DNA from: Streptomyces umbrinus
Lineage (GTDB): Bacteria; Actinomycetota; Actinomycetes; Streptomycetales; Streptomycetaceae
DNA: 64,000 bases
Assembly (NCBI RefSeq): GCF_030817415.1
Contig: NZ_JAUSZI010000002.1
Location: forward strand, 5,456,001-5,520,000
Direction: 5' to 3'
Position 1 is the stretch's first letter, and each line of letters opens with the position of its first letter. Below are positions 1-8,367 of the stretch, piece after piece. Under the pieces are notes generated by a model, which was not told the origin of the DNA, made no database searches, and saw only the letters and a program-made list of their open reading frames with translations. Position numbers and translations under genes: made by a program.

Positions 1-1503
1 GCGGCCACCGCGGCCGTTGTCACCGTCCGCCGCGCCTCGGCGTGCGCCGCGACCTGCGGGACCCTCGGGTACGCCCGGGCCACCGGCGGCACCGGGACGG
101 TTCGGGGTGCCGAAGCCGGCCGCGGCACCATGTCTCCCCCGCGGCTGGCCGACTCGGGGCAACTGCTGCGTGGAGCCTCCGGCGTCGGCCCGGAAGAGGT
201 TGTCGAACTCGGCCGGCGGCTGCTGCCGGTCCTCGGGTACGCCCGGGCGCACCCCGTACTGCGCCGCGCCGGGCTGGGCCGGTACGGGCGCGATGAACTG
301 CGTGGGCTGGGCGTCGGGGTCGACGGCGGGCGGCAGGGGTCCGGCGCCGCTGCCTCCGGACACCGGTCCCGGCCCGTCCGGCCGGACCCGGCCGAGGTAC
401 CGCGTGGACTCGGAGGACATCGCCGTGGGTGCCGCCCCCGCGGGGGGCATCTCGGGCGGCAGCGCACCGGGACCCACCGGGGGAAGGAGCTGTGTGGCGC
501 CCTCGTCGACGGACGGCGCGGCGGGAACCGGCGGCAGGTACTGGGTCGCACCCTCGTCCATGGCGGCGACGGGCGGCAGCGCACCGGCACCCGCACCAAC
601 TGGCGGCAACGGCGCGGCAGTCTGACCACCGGCTGCGTACGGGCCGGGCGTCTGGCCACCGGGAGCCTGCGGGTAGCCGTAGCCACCCGGTGCCTGCGAC
701 CCGGCGGAACCGCCCTGCGGCTGCGGCTGGGGCGCCGCGTGGCCCGCGGGGGCCTGCGGGTAGCCGTAACCGCCCGGAGCCTGCGCCCCGGCAGGACCTT
801 GTGCGTGTGCTTGTCCCTGCGCATTCTCGGGTGCGTACGGGCCCGGAGTCTGCGGGGGGCCGTACCCGTTCATCGGTGCGCCCTCGTGCGGGAGAGGTGT
901 CCCGGCGCCCGAACCCTGCTGGGGCACGGAGCCCGCTCCGGGGTTCTGCGGCGGAAGCTGGCCGCCGGAGTTCGGCGCCTGCGGGCCGCCCCACGGGCCG
1001 CCCGCCGTGCCCTGCGCACCGTACTGGGCCGTCGGATCGGCGTACTGCGACGGCTGCCCGGCGTATCCGCCCTGCGCACCGGCACCGGCACCGGCACCGG
1101 AGCCCGGGGCCGACCCGTCCCAGCCCGGAGTCTGGGCTCCCGCGTCCGGAGCCTGGGCTGTCCAACTCGAGATCTGCGGGGGCGCGTCCTGGGCCGGGGC
1201 GCCCGGAGCCGGAGCGGCCCCGCCCTGGCCCGTGTGCTGCGTACCCCAGCCGGGGGCCTGCGCACCCTGGTCCTGGCCCGCATTACCCCATTCACCGGTC
1301 GGCGTCCAACCCTGCCCGGGCTCCGGAGAGGCCCCCGAAGCGGGTCCCGGACCCCACGGCTGGTCCCAGGCCTGACCGCCCGCCGGAACGGCGCGGTCGC
1401 CCGTCTGGCCCGGCAGGAGGGGTTCGCCGCCGTCGGACGGCAGCACGATGCCTTCGTGCGCGGGCCGCGCCGAGGGCTCGTCGCCCTGTCCGTTGTGCGT
1501 CAC
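1..1503 (-). CDS. Pro/Gln/Gly-rich protein, 3' end beyond the window
   Basis: A minus-strand frame stays open for 501 codons from a GTG at 1501-1503 to the left edge, so the C-terminus is outside the window. An AGGAG lies 5 nt before the GTG. The product is strongly biased to P, Q, G and A, with repeated GYGYPQAP-like units near residues 240-270 and two similar stretches (DEGATQYLPPV and DEGATQLLPPV). No folded domain is recognisable in the visible part, and it is probably largely disordered. Such N-terminal tails often precede a membrane or signalling domain in actinobacteria, but that part is not visible. Function unknown. Confidence 0.8.
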   Translation of the reverse strand, partial: MTHNGQGDEPSARPAHEGIVLPSDGGEPLLPGQTGDRAVPAGGQAWDQPWGPGPASGASPEPGQGWTPTGEWGNAGQDQGAQAPGWGTQHTGQGGAAPAPGAPAQDAPPQISSWTAQAPDAGAQTPGWDGSAPGSGAGAGAGAQGGYAGQPSQYADPTAQYGAQGTAGGPWGGPQAPNSGGQLPPQNPGAGSVPQQGSGAGTPLPHEGAPMNGYGPPQTPGPYAPENAQGQAHAQGPAGAQAPGGYGYPQAPAGHAAPQPQPQGGSAGSQAPGGYGYPQAPGGQTPGPYAAGGQTAAPLPPVGAGAGALPPVAAMDEGATQYLPPVPAAPSVDEGATQLLPPVGPGALPPEMPPAGAAPTAMSSESTRYLGRVRPDGPGPVSGGSGAGPLPPAVDPDAQPTQFIAPVPAQPGAAQYGVRPGVPEDRQQPPAEFDNLFRADAGGSTQQLPRVGQPRGRHGAAAGFGTPNRPGAAGGPGVPEGPAGRGARRGAADGDNGRGGR

Positions 1504-1542
1504 CGGGACTCCTACGAATGGGGGACCTTCGGAATCGTCGGT

Positions 1543-1644
1543 TCACGCTACCGGGTCCCCACAACCCGGTGCCACGCAGCACAGGTCGTGACGGCAGTCT
1601 CCGGGGGCGGCAGTAACGAATCCGCCCCCCAAGACGCTGTTCAT
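1543..1644 (-). CDS. possible 33-residue Cys-rich peptide
   Basis: ATG at 1642-1644 sits one base after a near-perfect AAAGGAGG. The frame reads 33 codons to TGA and contains four Cys in its second half. It ends 39 nt before the GTG of the Pro/Gln-rich gene on the same strand. An inverted repeat (ACCGGGT at 1550-1556 and ACCCGGT at 1564-1570) lies over its last codons. It may be a short translated leader or a small protein. Spurious translation cannot be excluded from one sequence. Confidence 0.4.
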   Translation of the reverse strand: MNSVLGGGFVTAAPGDCRHDLCCVAPGCGDPVA

Positions 1645-1717
1645 GCCTCCTTTCGCCTCAGGGCCCTCCGTTCACCCCGCGTTCACTCCCGCGTAGATCT
1701 CAGGTCTGTCCGGCGGA

Positions 1718-3103
1718 TCAGGCCGCCGCCTGCAGGTCCATGCGCGCCCCGAACTCCCGTACCACCGGCTCGTCCCGGTAGGGCTCCAGGCGCTGTTGGA
1801 AGTCGTCCAGGTACTCCGCCCCGCGGTTGGAGCGCAGCGTGCCGAGCAGTTCGACCGCGCGCAGACCGGTGTGACAGGCCTGCTCGACCTCACGCTGCTG
1901 GACCTGCGCGGTGGCCAGCAGTACGTAACCGATGGCGCGGCGCCTCGCACGCGTCTCGGGGTGCCCGGCGAGGGATTCCTGCGCGCACCGCGCGGCCGCC
2001 TCCGACTGCCCGAGGTCCCGGTGACAATGCGCCAACTCGTCGGCCAGATACGCCTCGTCGAAGTGCGCGATCCACCGCGGGTCGTCGCCGGAATCCGGAT
2101 CGGCCTGCTCCAGCGCCGCCACGGCCCGTCCGGACGCCGCCTGTGCCGAACGCGCGTCACCCATCAACGCGTGCCCCCGCGCCTCCGCGGCGTGGAACAT
2201 CGACTCCGCGCGCGGTGTGACCCGCCCGCGCGCCCCCTCCTGCGCCGCCCGCGCCAACTGGGCGATCTCCCGCGGATTGCCGAGCTGCGCCGCCAGGTGG
2301 CTCATGGACGCGGCGAGCACATACCCGCCGTACCCGCGGTCGCCCGCCGCCTGCGCGAGCCGCAGCGCCTGGATGTAGTACCGCTGCGCGAGCCCCGGCT
2401 GTCCGGTGTCGACCGCCATGTAGCCGGCCAGCTCCGTCAACCGCGCGACCGCCGCGAAGAGTTCACGCCCGACCGCTTCCCGGTACGAGCCCGCCAGCAG
2501 CCCGGAGACGACACTGTTCAGGTAGTGCACGACGACCGGGCGCACGTGCCCGCTGCCGTACTGGTGGTCCAGGTCGACCAGCGCCTGGGTCATCGCGCTC
2601 ACCGCCGCCACGTCGGACTGCCCGACCCGTGGCCCGGCCGCACGCGACACCTGCGCGTCCGGCGAGGAGATCAGCCAGTCCCGGCTCGGCTCGACGAGCG
2701 CGGAGGCCGCGACGGACGAGCCGGACAGGAAGTCCCGCCGCCCCACGTCGCTGCGCCACAGCTCGCAGACCTGCTCGATCGCCCCGAGGACGGTCGGCGA
2801 GAACTGCAGCCCCACGCCGGAGGCGAGGTTCTTGCCGTTCGCCATGCCAATCTCGTCGATCGTGACGGTCCGGCCCAGCTTGCGGCCGAGCGCCTCGGCG
2901 ATGATCGCGGGCGCCCGCCCGCGCGGCTGCTGTCCCCGCAGCCAGCGCGCCACGGACGTCTTGTCGTAGCGCAGATCGAGACCGTGCTCCGCGCCGCACA
3001 TGTTGACCCGGCGGGCCAGCCCGGCGTTGGAACAGCCCGCTTCCTGGATGAGCGCCTGCAGTCGTTCGTTCGGCTGCCGCGCGACGAGAGGCCTTGCGGC
3101 CAT
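1718..3103 (-). CDS. NsdA-like XRE/TPR transcriptional regulator
   Basis: 461 residues, ATG start with a GGGGG-type ribosome site. The N-terminal ~80 residues carry a divergent helix-turn-helix (NAGLARRVN followed by DKTSVARWLRG). Then comes a conserved RRDFLSGSSVAASAL segment near residue 120. The rest is alpha-helical with TPR-like repeats (GQPGLAQRYYIQALRLAQAAGD, GRAVAALEQAD). This architecture matches the Streptomyces family that includes NsdA, a negative regulator of development and antibiotic production. I think this is a paralogue rather than NsdA itself. It is divergent from the prim-pol gene and lies 214 bp upstream of the Pro/Gln-rich gene. Confidence 0.8.
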   Translation of the reverse strand: MAARPLVARQPNERLQALIQEAGCSNAGLARRVNMCGAEHGLDLRYDKTSVARWLRGQQPRGRAPAIIAEALGRKLGRTVTIDEIGMANGKNLASGVGLQFSPTVLGAIEQVCELWRSDVGRRDFLSGSSVAASALVEPSRDWLISSPDAQVSRAAGPRVGQSDVAAVSAMTQALVDLDHQYGSGHVRPVVVHYLNSVVSGLLAGSYREAVGRELFAAVARLTELAGYMAVDTGQPGLAQRYYIQALRLAQAAGDRGYGGYVLAASMSHLAAQLGNPREIAQLARAAQEGARGRVTPRAESMFHAAEARGHALMGDARSAQAASGRAVAALEQADPDSGDDPRWIAHFDEAYLADELAHCHRDLGQSEAAARCAQESLAGHPETRARRRAIGYVLLATAQVQQREVEQACHTGLRAVELLGTLRSNRGAEYLDDFQQRLEPYRDEPVVREFGARMDLQAAA

Positions 3104-3483
3104 TGGCGTACCCCCTGTGGCTGCGGTGCCTGCCCACGCACCGAGTTGACGGTCCTCAGTGACCGGGACCTCCCGCGCCCCTGCGGGGAGCGAAAAGATC
3201 CGGCCTCGAAGATCAATGCCCCGCGGACATACCGAAGATGCGAGACATGTGAGGATTGCCGGGGTAAAGGCTGCTGCCCGCCCCTCCGGTGGCTACCCAC
3301 CCCCCGCTGCCGCCTCCCATGCGCGCCCCCACAGATGCATCCATGCGCCCCACGTGTGGAATCGGTGCTCCTCCCCCGCGCGCGGGGGATAAAGAGGTGC
3401 AAGCCCGAAGGGTTTTCCCAAGAAGGGCGGTGGCGGGAGACGGGTGGGCGTAACCCCTGGTGGGTGCGGGAGTTGAGTTCAGC
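3104..3483. other. 380-bp divergent intergenic region
   Basis: Separates the TPR regulator (minus) from the prim-pol gene (plus). It contains a perfect 16-bp palindrome CCCCCGCGCGCGGGGG at 3373-3388 and no convincing short ORF. Promoters for both genes are expected here, but no clear consensus -10/-35 pair stands out. Confidence 0.5.
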
Positions 3484-4143
3484 GTGGAAGAGACGATCGC
3501 AGGCACCGAGACCGCCCAGATCCCGAAGCAGCGAGGCGAGTCGCTGCAGGACATCGCCGTGCGCTATGCCGAAGAGCGCCATTGGGACGTGTTCCCAGGC
3601 ACTTGGCTGGAAGCCGCCGACGGGGTGCAGCGCTGCTCGTGCGGCGAGCCCTCGTGCGCCGTGCCCGGCGCGCATCCGGCGCGTGAGGACTGGGCGACGC
3701 AGGCCACGGGCAGTGCGACCGTCGCACGTCGGCTGTGGGCGAAGCAGCCGTCGGCATCGATCCTGCTGCCCACGGGGCGGACGTTCGACGCGATCGACGT
3801 CCCCGAGACCTCGGGGTTTCTCGCGCTCGCCCGGATGCGGCGGATGGAGCTGACGCTCGGCCCTGTGACGTGTACGCCGGACCGGCGGATGCAGTTCTTC
3901 GTGTTGCCGGGTGCCGCTGTGAAGGCGCCCGATCTTGTGCGGAAGCTCGGGTGGCCGCTTGCTTCTCTTGATCTGGTTGTGATGGGGGAAGGTACGTATG
4001 TGGCTGCGCCGCCCACGCGGTTCGGGGCGCGGGGGGCTGTGCAGTGGGCCTGCCGGCCGACTCCGGCGAATCGGTGGCTGCCGGATGCGGAGGAGTTGAT
4101 CTCGCCCTTGGCTTACGCCTGCGGGCGGGACGCTCGTCGGTGA
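3484..4143 (+). CDS. bifunctional primase/polymerase N-terminal domain protein
   Basis: About 219 residues. I chose GTG 3484 (VEETIAGTETAQ), with GGGAG 11 nt upstream. An in-frame GTG at 3460 would add eight residues. The sequence has the prim-pol (AEP-like) start: AVRYAEERHWDVFPGTW, a Cys-rich CSCGEPSC segment, PGAHPA and a later GTYVAAPPT. In this family the domain is normally fused to a helicase in plasmids and phages. Stand-alone short versions are common in Streptomyces chromosomes and their role is unknown. It is transcribed away from the TPR regulator. Confidence 0.75.
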   Translation: MEETIAGTETAQIPKQRGESLQDIAVRYAEERHWDVFPGTWLEAADGVQRCSCGEPSCAVPGAHPAREDWATQATGSATVARRLWAKQPSASILLPTGRTFDAIDVPETSGFLALARMRRMELTLGPVTCTPDRRMQFFVLPGAAVKAPDLVRKLGWPLASLDLVVMGEGTYVAAPPTRFGARGAVQWACRPTPANRWLPDAEELISPLAYACGRDARR

Positions 4144-4197
4144 GGAGCCGTTCGGGTTCGGTGTGATCTGCCGTCTGCGGGTCGTCTTGGGCTGAGC

Positions 4198-4217
4198 GCG
4201 CAGTTCCCCGCGCCCCT
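4198..4217 (-). repeat. 20-bp Streptomyces intergenic repeat
   Basis: The complement reads AGGGGCGCGGGGAACTGCGC. This word recurs eleven times in the window (one copy with a single mismatch), always between genes. This copy lies 55 bp after the prim-pol stop. Confidence 0.85.
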
Positions 4218-4278
4218 ATCGGGGCGCCCCATGTCGGACCCGACCCGTATCGTGCCCTGCATGACGGAGGGAGTGCGG

Positions 4279-5052
4279 GTGAGCGACGCGGTGGCCGTGC
4301 GGGTGCGGGGGCTTTGGAAGCGGTTCGGGGAGCAGGTCGCCGTCGCGGGGATCGATCTGGAGTTGCCCGCGGGGCAGTTCATCGGGCTGGTCGGGCCCAA
4401 CGGGGCGGGGAAGACCACGACTCTGTCGATGGTGACCGGGCTGCTGCGGCCCGATCAGGGGTCCGTGGAGGTCGTCGGACACGATGTGTGGCGCGACCCC
4501 GTGGAGGTCAAGGCCCGGATCGGGGTCCTGCCCGAGGGGCTGCGGCTCTTCGAGCGGCTCTCGGGACGGGAACTCCTCGCCTACACGGGGCGGCTGCGCG
4601 GACTGCCCGGTGCCGAGGTCGACAAGCGGGCCACCCAGCTGCTCGACGTGCTCGACCTCGCCGGCGCCCAGCACAAACTCGTCGTCGACTACTCGACGGG
4701 CATGCGCAAGAAGATCGGGCTCGCGGCGGCGCTGCTGCACAACCCGGAAGTGCTGTTCCTCGACGAGCCGTTCGAGGGCGTCGACCCGGTCTCCGCGCAG
4801 ACGATCCGCGGGGTCCTGGAGCGCTACACCGCCTCCGGCGCGACCGTCGTCTTCTCGTCCCATGTGATGGAGCTCGTCGAGTCGCTGTGCGACTGGGTCG
4901 CCGTGATGGCCGCCGGCCGTATCCGCGCCCACGGCCCGCTCACCGAGGTGCGCGGCGAGGCGCCCTCCCTCCAGCAGGCCTTCCTCGAACTCGTCGGGGC
5001 GAACGCCCGCGACACCGGCTCCGACCTCGACTGGCTGGGCGGCGCCCGATGA
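4279..5052 (+). CDS. ABC transporter ATP-binding protein
   Basis: 257 residues from GTG 4279, chosen because GGAGGGAG (4266-4273) lies 5 nt upstream. In-frame ATGs at 4231 and 4261 lack this. Walker A is GPNGAGKT, the signature is YSTGMRKK, Walker B is VLFLDEPFEG, and the switch His is in FSSHVMEL. The order and the short single NBD fit an ABC-2 type exporter ATPase. Its stop overlaps the next start (ATGA), so it is translationally coupled to the permease. Substrate unknown. Confidence 0.9.
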   Translation: MSDAVAVRVRGLWKRFGEQVAVAGIDLELPAGQFIGLVGPNGAGKTTTLSMVTGLLRPDQGSVEVVGHDVWRDPVEVKARIGVLPEGLRLFERLSGRELLAYTGRLRGLPGAEVDKRATQLLDVLDLAGAQHKLVVDYSTGMRKKIGLAAALLHNPEVLFLDEPFEGVDPVSAQTIRGVLERYTASGATVVFSSHVMELVESLCDWVAVMAAGRIRAHGPLTEVRGEAPSLQQAFLELVGANARDTGSDLDWLGGAR

Positions 5053-6677
5053 GCGCCACAACCGCCACGAAGGCGCCCACCACCTCGACCGCCTCCGTCA
5101 CCCCCGTCGTCGTACGACTCAAGCTGTCGCTGCTGCGCAACGGGCTGCGGCAGTCGGCGGGGCGGCGGGCCGTGTACGTGGCGTCGCTCGTCATCGTGCT
5201 GCTGTTCGCCGCGCTCCAGCTCATCGGGCTGATCGCGCTGCGCGGCAACACCCACGCGATGACCGTGACGGTGCTGCTCACCGCCGTGCTGGCGCTCGGC
5301 TGGGCCGTGATGCCGCTCTTCTTCTCCGGCGGCGACGAGACCCTCGACCCGACCCGCCTGGTGATGCTGCCGCTGCGCCCGCAGCCGCTCGTACGCGCGT
5401 TGCTGGTGGCCTCGCTGGTCGGCATAGGCCCGCTGTTCACGCTGTGCCTGCTCGTCGGTTCGGTCGTCGCGATGGCGCACGGGGCGGCGGCGTACGTCAC
5501 CGGAGTCGTCGCGGTCGTCCTCGCGCTCCTGGTGTGCGTGGCCCTCGCGCGGACCATCGCGACCGCCAACACCCGGCTGCTGACCAGCCGCAAGGGCCGC
5601 GACCTGGCCGTGCTGAGCGGTCTGGTGATCGCGGTGGGCGCGCAGGTCGTCAACTTCGGGGCGCAGAAGCTCGGTTCGTCGGGCCTGTCCACGCTGGACC
5701 CGGCCGCCGACGTGGTCCGCTGGGTGCCGCCCGCGTCGGCGCTCGGCGCGGTGGACTCCGTCAGCGAGGGCTCGTACGCCGTCGGCCTCGCCCAGCTCGC
5801 CCTGAGCGGGGTGGCACTGGCGGTGCTGCTGGCCTTCTGGCAGCGGAGTCTGACCCGGCTGATGACCTCGCCCGACGGCTCGACGCTGCAGGCCGCCGAG
5901 CCCTCCCGGGACAAGGCGGGCCGTTCCTCCGGGCTCGGCCGGCTGCTGCCCGCGGGACGCACGGGCACGGTCATGGAGCGCAGCCTGCGGTACGTGTGGC
6001 GGGATCCGAAGACCAAGGCCGCGTGGGTGACCTCGCTCGCGATCGGCCTGATCGTGCCGGTGTTCAACGCGCTGCAGGGCACCGGCTCGATCTACTTCGC
6101 CTGCTTCGCGGCGGGCATGCTCGGCATCCAGATGTACAACCAGTTCGGGCAGGACACGTCCGCGTTCTGGATGGTCGCGATGACGATCTCGTCGACCCGG
6201 GACGCGTATGTTGAGCTGCGGGCACGGGCGTTGGCGCTCCTGGTGATCACCCTTCCGTACGCGGTCCTCGTGTGCGTCCTCACGACGGCGCTGCTCGGCG
6301 ACTGGCGCTCGCTGCCCGAGGTGTTCGGCCTGTCGTTCGCACTGCTCGGCGCGATGCTGGCGACCGGGGCCTGGTCCTCCGCCCGCTTCCCGTACTCGAT
6401 CCCGCAGGAGAGCTACAAGAACGTGGCTCCCGGCCAGGCGAGCCTCGCCGGATTCTCGATCTTCGGCGGCATGATCGCGGCCGCACTGCTCTGCGCCCCC
6501 GTCATCACCCTCACCATCTGGCTGAACGTCTCGTCGGACGGCCAGGACTGGACCTGGCTCCTCCTCCCGATCGGAACGGCCTACGGAGCGGCCATCGCCC
6601 TGGCAGGCCTGCACCTCGCCGCACCACGAACAGCACGGCAACTGCCGGAGATCCTGGCGGCGGTGAGCAAGGGCTGA
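5049..6677 (+). CDS. ABC-2 type transporter permease
   Basis: 542 residues, start ATG overlapping the ATPase stop by 4 bp. It begins with a Thr/Ala-rich tail, then repeated hydrophobic helices (for example around residues 40-60, 75-95, 125-170 and the C-terminal 120 residues), about 10-12 in all. A polar cytoplasmic loop (DKAGRSSGLGRLLPAGRTG) lies in the middle. The length and layout fit ABC-2 permeases paired with one ATPase. It ends 7 bp before two tandem copies of the 20-bp intergenic repeat. Confidence 0.85.
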   Translation: MSATTATKAPTTSTASVTPVVVRLKLSLLRNGLRQSAGRRAVYVASLVIVLLFAALQLIGLIALRGNTHAMTVTVLLTAVLALGWAVMPLFFSGGDETLDPTRLVMLPLRPQPLVRALLVASLVGIGPLFTLCLLVGSVVAMAHGAAAYVTGVVAVVLALLVCVALARTIATANTRLLTSRKGRDLAVLSGLVIAVGAQVVNFGAQKLGSSGLSTLDPAADVVRWVPPASALGAVDSVSEGSYAVGLAQLALSGVALAVLLAFWQRSLTRLMTSPDGSTLQAAEPSRDKAGRSSGLGRLLPAGRTGTVMERSLRYVWRDPKTKAAWVTSLAIGLIVPVFNALQGTGSIYFACFAAGMLGIQMYNQFGQDTSAFWMVAMTISSTRDAYVELRARALALLVITLPYAVLVCVLTTALLGDWRSLPEVFGLSFALLGAMLATGAWSSARFPYSIPQESYKNVAPGQASLAGFSIFGGMIAAALLCAPVITLTIWLNVSSDGQDWTWLLLPIGTAYGAAIALAGLHLAAPRTARQLPEILAAVSKG

Positions 6678-6684
6678 GCCCCCA

Positions 6685-6732
6685 AGGGGCGCGGGGAACT
6701 GCGCAGTCTTTTAGGGGCGCGGGGAACTGCGC
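6685..6732 (+). repeat. two tandem copies of the 20-bp intergenic repeat
   Basis: AGGGGCGCGGGGAACTGCGC occurs at 6685-6704 and again at 6713-6732, both in the same orientation as the upstream permease gene. The first begins 7 bp after its stop. The C-rich bases before each copy allow local hairpins, so they may act as weak terminators. Confidence 0.85.
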
Positions 6733-6800
6733 GATCAGCCCCCACCGGGCCGCGGGCGAAGGACAACCCGCGGAGCAACGGCGCGATCTTGTCCAACCGC

Positions 6801-7700
6801 CTAGCGGAGCGCCTCGTCCAGGAAAGGCTCAACGGCCGCGCGCCAAGCCTCCGGCTGGTCGTAGTGGACAAGATGCCCCGCATCGGCCACCTCCGCGTAC
6901 TGCCCGTTCGGCAGAACACGGACCATCTCCTGGGACTCGGCCCGGCCCAGCTCACCGTCGAGGCCACGGACGACGAGGGCGGGGCACTGGACCTGCGTGA
7001 GCTCCTCCCAGTGCGCGTCGTACACCCAGGTCTCGCGGGACTTGAGCATCTGCTCGGGCTCGAAGACGGGCCGCCAGCCGTCCGGAGACTCGGCCATCAC
7101 CTCGGCGTAGAACTCACCGCGCGAGGGGTTCGGACGCTCCACCCAGGGGTCGTCCTCGCCGAACCACTTCCGTACGTCGGCGAGTGTGGCGAAGGGGACC
7201 GGCCAGGCCTTGAACCAGTCCTCCCACTCGCGCTGCGAGGCTGCTCCCAGAGCCGAGGCCCGCATGTCGCAGATGACCAGGCCGCGCACGAGGTCGGGGC
7301 GCTTGGCGGCGAGCTGCCAGGCGGTCAGGGCGCCCATGGCGTGACCTATGAGGACGGCCGGGCCGAGGTCCAGCTGTTCGAGGGCGGCCTCGGCGTCCTC
7401 GACGTACGCACCGCGGGTGTAGGAGGCCTCGGGCGGCTTGTCGCTCTGGCCGTGGCCCCGTTGGTCGAGCGCGACGGCGCGATGCCGCTCGGAGAGCCAG
7501 CGGGCGGTGGGCGCCCAGTGGGATGCACGGCCCATGAGGCCGTGCAGTAACAGCACGCCGGGCGCACGCTCGATCGCCCCGGACGGGGTGCCGGTCCCTG
7601 AAGGGTCGCCCCTCGGAGGATCGATCTTGGGAGAGTCGGCGAACTCCCAGGCGGCGAGGCGTACGCCACCCGCACCGCTCACGTCGATGCGCCGCACCAT
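6801..7700 (-). CDS. alpha/beta-hydrolase-fold protein lacking the nucleophile Ser
   Basis: 299 residues from ATG 7700 with AAGGGGGG upstream. The fold is clear: LLLHGLMG oxyanion loop, ALDQRGHGQSDKP, a nucleophile-elbow segment, Asp in VRGLDGELG and the terminal His in DAGHLVHYDQPE. The elbow reads GHAMGA, so the usual Ser of G-x-S-x-G is Ala (residue 121). DNA here is GGTCACGCCATGGGC on the coding strand. The protein may therefore not be a hydrolase, or may act by another mechanism. It may be preceded by an overlapping 50-codon ORF. Confidence 0.85.
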   Translation of the reverse strand: MVRRIDVSGAGGVRLAAWEFADSPKIDPPRGDPSGTGTPSGAIERAPGVLLLHGLMGRASHWAPTARWLSERHRAVALDQRGHGQSDKPPEASYTRGAYVEDAEAALEQLDLGPAVLIGHAMGALTAWQLAAKRPDLVRGLVICDMRASALGAASQREWEDWFKAWPVPFATLADVRKWFGEDDPWVERPNPSRGEFYAEVMAESPDGWRPVFEPEQMLKSRETWVYDAHWEELTQVQCPALVVRGLDGELGRAESQEMVRVLPNGQYAEVADAGHLVHYDQPEAWRAAVEPFLDEALR

Positions 7701-7831
7701 CCGTTGGCACCCCCCTTGATCCGCTCGGCCGGGTCGTCCCGCACGAACCGGCCGGTCCACTCGTACCGCTTGGTCGTACCGGTGCTCCTGCTGGTTCTTC
7801 CTGCGTAATCCGTAGTGGTTCCGTCACTCAT
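7679..7831 (-). CDS. possible 50-residue small protein overlapping the hydrolase start
   Basis: ATG at 7829-7831 opens a frame of 50 codons that ends 22 bp inside the hydrolase gene, in another frame. The second half (RYEWTGRFVRDDPAERIKGG) has host-like GC-rich third positions. No good ribosome site is visible, and the start lies within a few bases of a possible -10, so a leaderless message is conceivable. An inverted repeat ATACGC/GCGTAT (7830-7835 and 7844-7849) covers the start. Unrecognised; may be spurious. Confidence 0.35.
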   Translation of the reverse strand: MSDGTTTDYAGRTSRSTGTTKRYEWTGRFVRDDPAERIKGGANGWCGAST

Positions 7832-7859
7832 ACGCTATCGAATGCGTATTCGAAGATGG

Positions 7860-8047
7860 GGGTCTTGGCGACAACACCCCTCCTTCGAGTGACCTCGCTC
7901 AAGGATTGACCGCCGCCGCCGAGGGGAGATCTTCAACGGGAGGCGGGCCGCTCGGGGAAAACGGTCCGTGGGGAATGACCCTGGGAGCTCGGGGCTCCGG
8001 GTCAGCACAGGGGAGGACAGGCCCCGGCGCCTCAGGGCGCCGGGGCC
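7860..8047 (+). ncRNA. candidate structured RNA ending in a strong terminator-like hairpin
   Basis: Hairpin one pairs TGACCC (7976-7981) with GGGTCA (7999-8004) and GGAGC with GCTCC inside it. Hairpin two is a perfect 12-bp stem (8020-8031 with 8036-8047, loop TCAG). No coding gene clearly needs this terminator on the plus strand, so a small RNA is possible. On the minus strand it could end dmdR1 transcripts about 320 bp downstream. The 5' end is a guess. Confidence 0.25.
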
Positions 8048-8297
8048 CTCCTCATGTCCGCGGCACATCCTCCCGCCCCCTCCCCGACCGCGCACCGGCG
8101 CCGCTGCCGCCACGGTCAAGAGCCCTCAGGTCATATGCCTCTCGCGACAGCCTCGCACGCAAACGGCCCGACCGCTGCGATTCCGCACACGGAATCTTCA
8201 TTTCTGAGCGAACACCGAGGTGGGACAACTGGGTTGTGTGTTACGGAAGTTGACGGCGGGTTCACGAACAGGCAGGGCAGCACAAGGGCGCCCCCGA

Positions 8298-8317
8298 AGG
8301 GGCGCGGGGAACTGCGC
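8298..8317 (+). repeat. 20-bp intergenic repeat
   Basis: Exact copy of AGGGGCGCGGGGAACTGCGC, 50 bp beyond the dmdR1 stop and in antisense orientation to that gene. Confidence 0.85.
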
Positions 8318-8367
8318 GACCAGCCCCCACCGACCCGCAGACGAAGAACCCGCAGCCAAGCGCAGCG

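Larger units (their letters stand above)
7832..8367. other. gene-free region between hydrolase promoter and dmdR1 end
   Basis: No convincing ORF. It holds the promoter side of the hydrolase operon, two strong hairpins (7976-8004 and 8020-8047) and one 20-bp repeat (8298-8317). See the ncRNA candidate. Confidence 0.5.

Noticed and set aside
130..2220. Long plus-strand frame (696 codons) opposite the Pro/Gln-rich and TPR genes
   Set aside because: It is antisense to two minus-strand frames with ribosome sites and family motifs. Its translation is Arg/Gly-rich with no domain, as expected from GC bias.
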